The notes under the pieces were generated by a model, which ran no database searches, was not told the origin of the DNA, and saw only the letters and a program-made list of their open reading frames with translations. From Gnetum montanum (taxonomy: Eukaryota; Streptophyta; Gnetopsida; Gnetales; Gnetaceae): a stretch of DNA of 53,449 nt. The stretch spans positions 85,239-138,687 of the forward strand of contig MNCI01020141.1 of the NCBI GenBank assembly GCA_015680685.1, read 5' to 3'. Below, in pieces: positions 20,984-32,720 of this stretch. The position numbers and the translations under genes are program-made. Each line of letters starts with the position of its first letter. The first letter of the stretch is position 1.

Positions 20984-21785
20984 TGATGGGATGCGATATC
21001 GTGTACGCGATATTGCAGTCGTCGTGATATCGCATCCCCCGCAATATCGGGTACAGGATATCGCGATGCGTCATCATATCTATAAATAAGAGGTAGCTAT
21101 CCCTTATTTCCTCATCCTAGGCTAGATAGTAGGGAAACTTTGGTAGATTGATCACTAATATTTTCCATGTGCCCGCAATAGGAGTCCTAAAGTGAATGGA
21201 TCTTTATTCAAGCAAACATTGTACCTAAACATAAGTTTGTGTACGGCAATAAATACAAGCTTCTTAGATAAACCTTGCAGCGCATGGAATAGGCTTTTAT
21301 TATTATTATTTATTACCTGTTATTTATTATCTATTATTTACTACTTTACTTCTCAACCCTTCTCTCCTAGTTAAGTGCCTCAGTACGACCACTTCGAGCA
21401 CGTGCGTTACGCGTGGTGATCCCAACAACGATTAGCATTTGGTAGCCATAGTTGCATTGGTTTAGGGTGTGTATGGTAAGTGGGAACGGATGCTGACGCT
21501 AGGTTAATTTAGACTTAGTACATTAGTTAGAGTTAGTAATTAGTTTCTCAACCCTTCAACTCAATAGCATAGGAGAAAAAACATAAAAAGATATAAAAAT
21601 CATATACCTCAGACTTACTTAACCATACACCGTGACAACTACAAGTAAGTCTGGGAGGACAACGAATAATTAACCCTAAGTGTTCCATGGGGCGTGTAGG
21701 CACTTAGTCCACGGAGTTCAACTAGAGTGTGCATGCTATGCTCATATTTGTATGGTTGAGTGTAGGGGTATCTCACCAATCATTA
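20984..21785 (+). repeat. N 3' LTR (802 bp)
   Basis: TGATGGG to AATCATTA (decayed CTCATCA), followed by the target duplicate ATACT. U3 holds about five GATATC-type palindromes (20990-21066), more than the 5' LTR. TATA box at 21081-21088. Confidence 0.92.
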
Positions 21786-21790
21786 ATACT

Positions 21791-22831
21791 TCTTTCTCCC
21801 AGCATTGATGTACCTTCCCCTTAGCATTGATGTAGCATGGATGAGATTTTAGCACTTCATTGACTCCAACATTAACCATGCACTCCATCATGTATGATAG
21901 AAGGCCCAGAGTGAATAGATGAAGCTAGTGTGAATGGTGTGAACTCGTTACTATTTTTAGTAAATGGAATGGTCATAGGGGTATGACACTTTACATACAT
22001 AGTAACCCCCAAATTTTGGCACTCATCGAACCTGAACATGGCAGAAATTTGTAGCCAATTTGCAGCAATTTACAGCCATTTTCCAACAAAATTCATGGCC
22101 CAAGACCTATAAAAACTAACCCTAAGCACCATTTAGAGGTTTCACAATTTTTGTAGCCACACCCCCTTGGCATTTCAAGCATTCTTGCATCCAAGAGCAC
22201 TTGCATGCTTTGCAATCATGCTGCTTCTTGGATCATCCCAGTGTGAAACCCCCAATGGCCTTGTAACCCTTGTTACCCCTCTTAAGATTTATGATATTTT
22301 GAGTGTCTACGCTAAGCATTTGGGAACCAAAACTCCCAAAGTTACTCATATTTGTATCAAAAAATCCTTCACATCTCTCATACCCCTAGCATAGCCACCG
22401 TTGCAGATCTATGGAAGTAGCAAAGGATCGATAGCATCGGGAGTGGCAAAACATCCAAATCATGGAGTGGGTCACACTAGCTTCAATGGACTCTAAGCCC
22501 CCATTCAAGTGAACCCCTTGCTTTACTCTCAGGCACATTTCTATACATAATCTCTAAACTCTCTTTATTTTTTCTAGAAATAAAGTTTACAATTTTGGTT
22601 TAGGTATGAATTAGATCTATTATTTATTTTCAATGCATTCACATTTCTAGATCTGCAATCATATTTTCTTTTTTATTACCTTGTTTTACCCTCTTATAAG
22701 TTCCTTGGTGATTTGCTAGACCATCTAGGGTACCCTGAATCCCATCTTTTTAGAGGCTCTGGGTATTCAAGGTTTAGGTTGTTGCGTCGAGATTTTTGGT
22801 TTTCTAGTGACCAAAATTTTCAGCTACTACA
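21791..22831 (+). repeat. B 5' LTR, right part
   Basis: Resumes after N's right target duplicate and runs to CTACA at 22831. Matches 34570-35605. TATA box at 22108-22115. An apparent ORF at 22167-22394 lacks an ATG start and is not conserved in the 3' LTR. Confidence 0.85.
22108..22115 (+). promoter_or_regulatory. TATA box of B LTR
   Basis: TATAAAAA, matched by TATAAAAT at 34887-34894 in the 3' LTR and TATAAAAA at 38082-38089 in C. Confidence 0.6.
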
Positions 22832-22837
22832 ATCTTT

Positions 22838-22856
22838 TGGCACTAGAAGGAGGGCC
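22838..22856 (+). promoter_or_regulatory. B primer-binding site
   Basis: TGGCACTAGAAGGAGGGCC begins six bases after the LTR end. C has a decayed match (GTGCTAAAAGGAGGGCC). The tRNA could not be assigned from memory. Confidence 0.6.
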
Positions 22857-23539
22857 TCCATCCAATTTCTAGGACCAAATCGACTTACTTGATTGCCAAC
22901 ATTGTCTATCAATTTAAAATCTTTGATTTTTAGCAAAAACCTTGAATCTGCACCAAGATCAATGTTGTAATCCATCCCTCTTTGCCCCACAAACCTAGCG
23001 TTGGTGTTGTAGGTGTTTGGGTTTAGGAATTTTTATAATAGTTGCTATGAAATTCCAAAGCCAGTGTTGGTTTTTTGGTCACATTCATATCCCTACCAAA
23101 ATTTTCTCAATTTTCCAGTGTTAGTAGATTTAAAAAGCAAATCCCCATCCCCTTTGCTGTGAAAATTTGTAGCTTTCCAAAGCCATAGTCTAGAAAATCA
23201 TGGTTTTCATTTTGGTTTTCGACCCTTCCCCTTACTCCAATGTGGAAAGAGAAGATGTAAGACCTTCCATCTTATCCCCTTTTGTTTTTCCCACTTTGCT
23301 ACACCCTAGTGTGGTGGGTGCAACTAGGAAGGTAGGAGTAGGGAGAGTGTGCTACTACCCCTTACAATATTTAGTAAAGGGATCTACCACCTTTGAAAAC
23401 CCCCTTACTATTTATAGTAAGTAACTTTTCTTTTAGTTTTTTGTTGTTGTTTCTAGTCTTTTTAAAATTCCACTTGTTGGAATTTACATTTTTATCCAAC
23501 CTTTTGTAACCTTGTTAAGCCATTTTTAGTATCATAACC
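22857..23539 (+). other. B 5' untranslated leader
   Basis: About 680 bases between the primer site and gag with no coding signal, collinear with C 38467-39179. Confidence 0.6.
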
Positions 23540-26500
23540 ATGTCTTTCGAATAGTCAACAAAGTTGCCTTTCGATTTCACCAACAATAGGTCCAACCAAA
23601 AGGCCATGAGTATATATGACCCCAAGGACCCCATCATAGCCAAATGTAGATAGTCTTTGAGACTTAGGGGGTAGAGTCCTAGGTTATTGATAATAAATAA
23701 AGAGCACTTCAACTTCATTTGTGCTAACATATAGGTTTGCATGCTAATTCCACAAATAGAAGAAAAAGCTAAGAGGGAGTTTGAGCTTATACATCATAAT
23801 AGAAAGGAGTATATCCCCTCCATATATGACCAAATACACCTCATCAACATCTATGCTAGCATTCTAGCTCACCTAATTAAGATGGATGAAGAGGACTAGA
23901 AGGCTACCTCAGATGGACAACTAGAGTAGGAAGATAAATTTGGGATAGAACCTAAGCATGAAAACGCCTTGGGTATGCTTTTCCAACAAGCCACTCCTAA
24001 GACAACATGGCCTATCTCCATCCCCTTTGTCTCTTTTGTAGGGCATGTCCCACCACCTTCATCCCCACCTTACTCAACCATGTTCGGACCCATACTAATC
24101 ATAGCTATGCACCAAGTATAATTGGTACCATAGTCTACCACCACCTTCCATTTCTTGAGCCTCAATCATTGTGATCATTATCAATGGTGGTTACCATCAC
24201 CAACCATTTAACCATCCAAATGGAGTCCACCATGGAACCCCAAGTAGCCTAGGGGACACACACACCCTTCATCTCATTTGTGCCTTAAATATTGACATAG
24301 ACATCATTCTCTTTGTTCAGCCCACCTGCCATTGTTATAATGCGACCCTCCTCCTCTATCCCACAATTGATAGTAAGGCCATAGGTCTTCCAACAAATAC
24401 CACAACCCTTTGTTCAGACCCTACAACCTATTGGGGTACCTTTGGGCTTGGATTAGGCCTTCTAAATGATCTAGGAACTAATGGAGGAGTTAAAAAGGAT
24501 TAAGGTATCTACATCATAAAGTGTCAAGATCATGGACTTTTATCAGGACAATCCCATTAGTTGTATGGTTTGACCCTTGACGCTACCTCGTGGTGTCTCT
24601 ATCCCCCAATTTATGAAGTATAATAGTGAGGGTAATCCCAACACTCACATTATAACCTTCCATTTGGGGTGCATGTTATTACAAGCCTGGCCACATACAA
24701 TTATGAGAATTTTTCCTATGTCCTTAATTGGGAAAGTGCTTGACTTGTACCATGCTCTTTCTAGAGGGTCTATATCCTCTCTTGAGGGTATGATAGCCCA
24801 ATTCATTAACCACTTAAAGTACAACTTGAAGCCCAAAACTATGCTTGACTAGCTAATGAAGATCAAACAATGATCCCTCGAACCAATGTAGAAGTTTATC
24901 CAATGATGGAATGGTCTGCTAAATGAGATACTAGAGCCTATAGCAAAAACCCAGATTTTGTCTATATTTAAAGGGATAATTAATGATTTTATTAAATCTA
25001 AGCTATACTACCTTGACCCACAATCACTCAGTCAAGCCTTCTCTTAGACAAAAAACATAGAGGATGTCATGGAGACTAGTCATAACCCTGCCAATGTAGC
25101 ATACAAAAATCAACATACACAAAGGAACAAGGAGAGGGGCAAGTAGAAGAACATTGCAGTGGTAACCATAGCCAAAGAAGCCAAAACAACCAACCAAGGC
25201 CCAAGGGCCAATCCACCCAAAGCCCTTGCTAACAATCGAGATAACCAACTATTAATCTTTGGGGCCACTACATTGACCATGACTAGACCAAACTTTGATA
25301 TAAAAGATAGGTCTAAATACATTAGGTTTTTATTGAAGCCATCTGAACTATTAGACCAATTGTTGAAGATCAAGTGTATCCAATATAAGCAAATGACTAA
25401 GGCTTCCTGAAAGAAGCATGAGAGGCTATGTGAAATAGCCAAGGACCCTGCTCAAGCAACAAAGAATGACCCAAAACTACCAAAATATTTTAACCTAAAC
25501 CACTTCTACCATTATCATCAATTGCCTAGTCATGACACTAACTTCTACCTCACATTAAAGAATGACTTGCAAAAGGATAGAGAGGGGAGAATTGGTCCTA
25601 GATGCATCTAACCTTATTTAACCACAAAACCAATCCATGCAAGTGTACAAGGACCTATTGAATGTCAATAATAGTGCATACATCATATCAACATTCAACA
25701 TTGATGACAGCTAGAGACTTGTGAGGGAACCATTCATGATTTGGGTAACCCCTCATGATGAAAGGGCCTCTTTAGCTTCCACTAGCTTAAGATCCCTTTT
25801 TGTTGTGAGAGTACCATCATGAAAGCCTCTAAGAACAAATTTTGTCATCAAGGTGCCCTAGCCCACTATAGCTTAACCAACCCATACAACTAAACAATGT
25901 CCTTCCATTGTGGCCAATGCTATATCTTTTTCCTTGTACATAACCAACAATGATCCAAAGGGCCTCAACTAAGCAAAGGAAGAGGCCTAAGTGGAAGCCC
26001 AAAAATAAGGATGAAAAGTAGACCAAGTCATGGAAGGAAGTGGACTTGCCAAAGCCCACTCCTATATCCTCAGTACCCATGACTTCCACAACCTAGGCTA
26101 CTTCTACAAGAAAACCATGGAAGAACCCTAAAAAGAAGAATAAGGAAAAGCCACAAAAACCTAAGGATGAAGTACATATTTTGGGCTACATGAAAGAAGT
26201 AAAGCACAACCAAGGTGTCAAGCCCATAGAAAATGACAAAAGCTTCCTCAATGCAATGGAACATGTCAGGCAATCTCTCAAACAAAAGAACACAACCTTA
26301 AGCATATACGACTTAATTATGACCTCCAGTACACATGGTGAGATGCTAGTCAAAATTTTGACTTCCACACTTGTTAGTGAGGACATCCTTTCTAACGAAG
26401 AATCCATCCATGCAATTATGGTTCCTACTTCACCAAAGGAGAAGAAGTCAACATTGCTAGTGTTCTGTGATAGAAAACTCAAGACCAATCCCTAAAATGG

Positions 26501-27170
26501 CAAGGTAACTAGGGATCCTTTTTTTATCACCATATGGGTAGGCCAATATAAGGTGCATCAAGTTCATGCAGATGATGGGGCTGAAACTAATGTTATCATA
26601 TGAACCATCGTTGAGTGCTTAGGCTTAACAAAGTATATACAACATACAACAACCGTAGCTCTCAAGTCCTTTAACGAATCATGGGTTGTTGTTAAGGGGT
26701 TAATCTCCTTAGACTTTGTGGTAGGGAAGAAATTCCCCACAATTGTGGATTTCTTGGTGGTGGAGGAAACACTAGCATTCAACCTTATCTTAGGAAGACC
26801 TTGGTTGGCTCAACTACAAGTTGTATCTTTACTCAACCACCAAGAGATTCACCTTCCTTACAAGGCAAGTAAAATCATCATTCATGGTGATAATGCAATT
26901 CCCCTAGTGGTTAACAATGTGGATATAGAGCAAGGGTCTAAAGTGGAGTTTCAAGAAGAAAATCTTAGCCACAAAGTCAAGCAAACTAAGAGAGAGAGGA
27001 GAAAGCCAAAGATGCCAATGATGGATGAAAGGATGCGCTATGGGATGAACTCCCATTTAATGTCATTAGTAAATGGGATCGTGAGTACAAACTTGTGTAG
27101 AATAGGCCTTATACACTTCCTAACCTTTCCAAGATTAGGAAAAATTTGCACAAGTAATGTGCACCCATGA
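23540..27170 (+). pseudogene. B gag-protease pseudogene
   Basis: Starts MSFE at 23540, with stops and frame changes throughout. The gag core is at 24577-25000: IPQFMKYNSEGNPNTHI, FPMSLIGKVLDLYHALSRGS, QFINHLKYNLKP, then NGLLNEILEPI. A His-rich stretch near 25500 (HFYHYHQLPSHDTNFYLTLK) matches the altered zinc-knuckle region of Tat-lineage gag (Y..H....H.T..C), with the cysteines absent. Protease is at 26510-26830: VHADDGAETNVI (catalytic D kept), then FNLILGRPWLAQL. The frame at 26718-27170 is open for 150 codons, ending in a Lys/Arg-rich tail. No RT follows. Confidence 0.8.
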
Positions 27171-27384
27171 TCCTTCAACCCCATGCCCTTATGACCTTGT
27201 AACCATATATACTAATAGCCTTTTAACCTAAATTTTCTTTGTTGACCTATTGTGCCTTTCTGTACACTTTATTTTAATCTTTTACTTTTATTTGCATTTT
27301 TATTTATTTATTAAGGCCTTTTTATTTAAAACCAGAAAACCCATAAAAAATTTAAAATAGAAAATCATAACAAATATAAGTTTC

Positions 27385-27560
27385 CTTTCAACATGGGCTC
27401 TCCATGGTCTAAAACCTGCAAACCCATGGCCTGTTGAGGCCTTAAACAAGTGTCATGGTTCGCTAAGACCTTAAACTAGCACTATGGCCTACCATGACCT
27501 TAAATTGGTAATAAACGTATGGTCCATGATGGCTTAAAATTGGCAAATAACCCTTATCCT
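27385..27560. repeat. Short tandem repeat, about 35-45 bp units
   Basis: Repeated GGCCTACCATGRCCTTAAAYTRGCA units. C has about six of the same at 43125-43335. Confidence 0.7.
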
Positions 27561-27858
27561 ACAGCCATTTACATCTTTATGGTTTAGTCATTATCAACAT
27601 AGCCAATGTAGTCATTTTTACTTACAATGTTTATAACCTTTAAGACCCTAAAAGCAGTAAAGCCATCAAAACATCTATGGCAAAAATTAAACTTAAAATT
27701 TAAAATGTTTGAACATACATAGCCATGGCCACACTATGTGGTGAAAATGTTAAAGCAATATATGAGTATAAAACATCTACAACCAAAACATTGGCCAACC
27801 TTAGCCATACAATATCCATCAACAAACTAAACTAAAATCAACAATAAGAGCTATCACA

Positions 27859-27954
27859 TCATGCATCTGGTGATGATAAGGGGGCATCCAGAGGAGGAGG
27901 AGGAGGGCCATCATCTTCTCCTTCACCACTAGGACCACCAACATTGCTTGATGC
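27859..27954 (-). pseudogene. Antisense ORF module 2 in B spacer
   Basis: Minus-strand frame of 31 codons ending at TGA, preceded by ATAG as a possible acceptor: GGPSGEGEDDGPPPPPLDAP. C has a matching frame at 43729-43803 (SGSNSKDGDDPPPPPRDVP) with a single 3-base indel. The acidic stretch followed by five prolines is kept although the flanks have diverged. Function unknown. Confidence 0.5.
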
Positions 27955-28965
27955 CTATGACATAAACATAAAACCAATTAATAGCCAATAGGTAAAAACT
28001 ATAGCTTAAACAAATTCAAAATTAAGATTAAGACATAAAAACCATCAAACCTGTAGGGAATCCAACTCCAATTTTAGTGATTCCATTACTAAAGAAATCT
28101 TGAAATCATAAACTTTGTGGCCAAAACCCATAGCCAGTTTTGCACAAAATGTAACCAAATTCACATCAACATAGCCATTACCATAACCCCCTTTCACATG
28201 GAGTTGGCAAAACATTCACCAAAAATTTTTTTAAGCTCCAAATGAAGTTATTTCACATCATTTGAAAGATTAAATTGATCCCTATGTATCCATACACTTA
28301 GAAAATTCAAAACCACTGCCATTTCTCAGAAAAAAAAAATCGCAAACTTTCATAAAATTTGAAAAATGACATAAGCCCTATCTACACAACCTAATCAAAA
28401 TGACCATAACTTATTCATTTCAACTCCAAAATGAATGAGATCATAGCCAAAAAAAGCCTTAAACCTAATGCTAAAGTCCAATAACCTTAGATTTTAACAA
28501 CTCATAACCATTTGTTTATAAAAAATTATACAACTAGGGTTGCTTTTTTAACAATAAACATTAAAAAACACATAAAATTTGCAAAAACCTAAATCATAGT
28601 AAACAAAATTCAAACAACAAAGCAAAATTTGTGATTCATAAAGACCACCAAAATACCAAGTAGGATTTAGTTGAAATCAAAATTTACAAAGAACTTTAGC
28701 CTAGATTTGAAAAAATGGCTCTACCCCTAAAGTAACAAAAAAAGCACATTGAAATAACAAGCCTATTTTTCAAATCACATCAAACAAAACCTAAATGACT
28801 GAATGACCATAGATCCATGTAAAAATTAGTGAAATAGTTGGTGGGATTTTTTTGAAATTTAATTTTGATAAATACATTAGTGTAGATCTAAGAAAAATGA
28901 CCTCTCTTCCAGATAAGAAAACATAAAAAATAGCCAAGAAACAACAAAAAATGAATAAGAATGGC

Positions 28966-29091
28966 CTATCTTGGGATGAGTGAGGATGATGCTTCGATTA
29001 AAACTAGCCAAGGTAGTTGGGAGATGCCCTGTGCAACCTCATCTACCTCTTAGATCCTTGGGTTTCTGCTATTACCTCCACGTTTCTTCAT
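28966..29091 (-). pseudogene. Antisense ORF module 1 in B spacer (42 codons with stop)
   Basis: Minus-strand ATG at 29091 to TAG at 28966. C has an ORF of exactly the same length at 44665-44790, ungapped, with about half of the residues identical and many conservative changes (MKKRG start; AQGIS/ANGVS; EASSSLIPR/QASSTIIPR end). B has one in-frame stop at codon 14. The end (CCCAAG then GTAGGC in C) is also a good splice donor. Antisense ORFs are known in some Tat elements such as Grande, but normally downstream of pol. Product unknown. Confidence 0.55.
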
Positions 29092-29539
29092 GATTGCTCC
29101 ACCAACATTGGAGAAGTTTGGAAATCTGAAGGGTTGAAGCCTCTACGTTGCATAGGAAGAAAGATCTATGCACCCATGTTGAGAATGAGAATTATTTTGC
29201 AACAAGAACCTTTGCTAGAGGCCCCCTTTAATGTGTTGTGTGTTATGATGGAAGTTGTGATAAGTTTTTTCAACACTTTAGCATTAAAATCTAGATTAAA
29301 ACCTACATGCCTCCTCTCTTATTCCTGTTGCCAATTTTGTGCACTAGAACTCAAGGTGCAGTAAAGTGCAAGGGGGTGGAAGCCTTCTCTATGTTGGGAA
29401 TGGTGGAAAATAAAACTATGTTCAAATTTTTGAATTTTGGATAGTGGACCCCATCATATGCCCCCCATGCCTGGTGTTTCAAGTTTGGAAACTCTATCAA
29501 TGCTAGGGTTTTGACCCCTTGGAACACCTATAACCTTGT

Positions 29540-32500
29540 TTAAGCCTTATCCACTCTATATCCACATTGGGTAGCATCAATCTAGCATGGATACTATTCT
29601 CCCTTGCCTTACAATGCTCATACTAACCTCCTTGCCATTTTTAGCAGCAATGACTTACCCCATCAAGCCCCAAACTCTGAAAAGGAGTTAACTCTAAATG
29701 AAACCTATGACTTTGGGCATCCCTACTAGGGGAACACTACCCAGCATCGGGCCCAACATGAACCAAGGGGAGTAACACTCATACTTGCCCCTAGTTCCCA
29801 TCAAGACCAAATTTAATCCTTGAAGTGGGCCCATATGACCTAGAACCCCTCCACTCACCCCAACAACCCCAAAACCTCATCAAACCTAGTTAAAAGTGCT
29901 CAAAACTTCTTGATTTAGTGTATCCAAGTATAGGGATGTTTCATCCACATTGTCCAACATAGATGCAACATGGATGAATGGAAGGATAACCAAAACTACC
30001 AAAATCAACTACCTAGTTACCATATTTTGACTTCAACACTCCTTGGTAGCCTTTGGTAACTAAATTTGCCAAAAATAATTTGATTTTTCATATGTAAATC
30101 TATCTCCATGGTTAAGAACCCACCCCCCCCCCCCCCCCCCNNNNNNNNNNNNNNNNNNNNNNNNNNNNNNNNNNNNNNNNNNNNNNNNNNNNNNNNNNNN
30201 NNNNNNNNNNNNNNNNNNNNNNNNNNNNNNNNNNNNNNNNNNNNNNNNNNNNNNNNNNNNNNNNNNNNNNNNNNNNNNNNNNNNNNNNNNNNNNNNNNNN
30301 NNNNNNNNNNNNNNNNNNNNNNNNNNNNNNNNNNNNNNNNNNNNNNNNNNNNNNNNNNNNNNNNNNNNNNNNNNNNNNNNNNNNNNNNNNNNNNNNNNNN
30401 NNNNNNNNNNNNNNNNNNNNNNNNNNNNNNNNNNNNNNNNNNNNNNNNNNNNNNNNNNNNNNNNNNNNNNNNNNNNNNNNNNNNNNNNNNNNNNNNNNNN
30501 NNNNNNNNNNNNNNNNNNNNNNNNNNNNNNNNNNNNNNNNNNNNNNNNNNNNNNNNNNNNNNNNNNNNNNNNNNNNNNNNNNNNNNNNNNNNNNNNNNNN
30601 NNNNNNNNNNNNNNNNNNNNNNNNNNNNNNNNNNACCCTTCCATGCTACCTAGTGTGGAGCTAGCATGGAGGCTTAGAGGATATGCATAAAACCATTCTT
30701 GATAGCCCTAGTGCTCCTTCATGACCTTTGGTAGTCAATAGTTGCTGAAACTTGAGTAGATTTTAATCCTTAAAGCCTTTTCCACATTGGTGAACATCCC
30801 CCCACCCCCCACCCCTTCCATGCTGCCTAGTGTGGAGCTAGTGTGGATGCCCTAGGGGTATGCAATATAACCTAATCTATAGCAAAAAATAGGCTAATAA
30901 CCTATCCTAGTGACTTCTAGATCCTACCAAAGCCTTCATATGCCTAAAAACTAAACAACATTGGCAAAAAAGCATCACCCTTCTCCCGTTCATACGAGGG
31001 TCACCCTACCTAGCATGAAGAAATGGAGGGATGGTTGCATGGAAACCTAGGATCATTTAAACCAATGAATTTCAATGCTAAATCTTAACCCTTAATCCCT
31101 TGTAGCCCCAACAACTTTGAAACCTTGTTGAATCTTGTCAAAAGTGGCCCAAAACTTGAACCCAAGTTGATTGATGTTTGGGCGGGGGGTGGGGAGGATC
31201 CTATCCATGTTGGCTAGCATGGAGCTAGTGTGGATGAAATGGGGATGGCCAAAACTTCTAAGATTACCTAAAAATTAACTTTTGTTGACAACCCAATCCT
31301 CTTGGAGGATCTGGTATCTAAAACTTATAAAAAATGATCCTACTTCATAATTTTCCTAGCTTCTACACTGGGCAACCCCCTCTTCCACATTGGCTAGTAT
31401 GGAGCCAATGTGGATGTAGCTAGGAAAGTTCATCGAGGATCACACATACATCAAAAAAATTTCAAATTACCCAATGCTTAGCCTACAACCTTATCAACCC
31501 CTTTGAAAGCCACTAGACATTGTGAAATTAATCCAAATTAGCAAAAAATTCAACCTCCAAAGGTCCTCCATATTGGCCAGCATGGAACTAGGGGGTAACT
31601 CATAAAACCACCTAGGAACCCTCCAAACTACCTAATTTTAATCCTAAACCCTATCCCTTGACATCGATGATCCTGGGAGCTAACATGCATCCCTGATTGT
31701 TGTCAAAACTAGCCTAGATTTGGTATTTTTGATCTATCCATGTTGGGCACCCCCTCATCTACACTAGACAACCTTGAGCCAGCATGTATGAGATTCCTTT
31801 CCCCCTTTGATAGAGAATTGACATCCTAGGAGACCAAAAACAAACACTAGCAATGCCTAGATCTCATAGCCTCAAGATTATACTTAGTTGACATCATTTT
31901 AGCCCCTAAAATTCATCAATTCCTCTTTTCCATGCTAGAGCAACCTTGCCTAATGTGGATCAGGGGGTGTGACCATGAATGGCCTTAAATAGCCTCTAAA
32001 CCTAGCTAGAATCAACCAAAAACTTGGGAAATCCTAGTTTGAAACCCTAGAAGTGCAAAAACTTGGTCAATTTACCCTCAAGACCATCCTAAAATGAAAA
32101 ATTAAGGGCACCCCCTTTGTTCCATTCTCGCCAACATGGATCCAACATGGAGATTGATCCAAACTTGTTTTAACACTCAAAACCTGCTTCAAAACCTAAT
32201 CATGAGGTACAAAAATATAATATCTTGGTTTTTATTACCCATCCAACCGTATTTAATCTTGTTTTGGTTTAGATTTGGATCTTCTACATTGAGTCCCCTT
32301 CGATCCATGCTAGCTAGAATGGAGACAAGGGATGTAACTTTAAGACCTACTTTTTGACCATTTTTGACCTCCAAAATGATCAATTTTGATAAATCTATCC
32401 ATGCACTACCTTAAGAAGGCCCCAAAACCATAACTCTGATTCTTTGGATGTCATACAACACATTTCCATTGGCCTCCATGCTAGCTAGCATGGATCTAGC

Positions 32501-32720
32501 ATGGAAGACACTTTCAAGCTCCAATGGAGGGTTCCAATGGTTGAAAATGATGCTCAAACTAGCCCATTTTCTTCCCTAGTCAGCTACATGGACATGAAAG
32601 CCATTAGGAGTTAAAACTTGACCAAAACAAACTTGGGAAAGTATCTAGGTGTTCCATCCATGCTGGGGATCACCCCTTCCACATTTGCTAGTGTGGATCC
32701 AGTGTGGGTCTAGTGTGGAT
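29540..32720. repeat. Degenerate tandem array, about 180-bp period, in B spacer
   Basis: The landmark CCATGYTGGCTAGCATGGA-GCTAGTGTGGAT recurs near 30815, 30990, 31205, 31384, 31567, 31745, 31928, 32120, 32290, 32476 and 32670, that is every 170-215 bases. Weaker copies occur back to about 29560. The units are strongly diverged. The N gap at 30141-30634 hides two or three units. Confidence 0.7.
30141..30634. other. Assembly gap (494 N)
   Basis: Gap inside the B spacer array, preceded by 18 C. The two long ORFs across it are artefacts. Confidence 0.97.

Larger units (their letters stand above)
14738..21785 (+). mobile_element. N: complete-ended Athila-like gypsy element, gag-protease only
   Basis: LTRs at 14738-15513 and 20984-21785 enclose a tRNA-Asp-type primer site, gag (15657-18140), protease (about 18230-18660), a 2-kb noncoding spacer, an ORF3 stub and a polypurine tract. 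The target duplicate ATACT flanks it (14733-14737 and 21786-21790). There is no RT, RNase H or integrase, and ORF3 is cut to about 330 bases compared with 2 kb in E1. This makes it a non-autonomous deletion form, similar in concept to gag-only LTR elements. It inserted into B's 5' LTR, so it is younger than B. The LTRs differ by up to about 10% in places and are identical in others. Confidence 0.9.

Noticed and set aside
22167-22394. 75-residue ORF with a signal-peptide-like start in B's 5' LTR
   Set aside because: It begins at TTG, not ATG, and the 3' LTR does not keep the frame.
27859-28966. Direct splice joining antisense modules 1 and 2
   Set aside because: Joining the donor-like site to either acceptor puts module 2 out of frame in both elements.
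29017-29364. 115-residue plus-strand ORF in the B spacer
   Set aside because: It overlaps the antisense module, and C does not keep this frame; the minus-strand frame is the conserved one.
30060-30653. Two long ORFs over the N gap
   Set aside because: They are made of unknown bases and a C run; artefacts.
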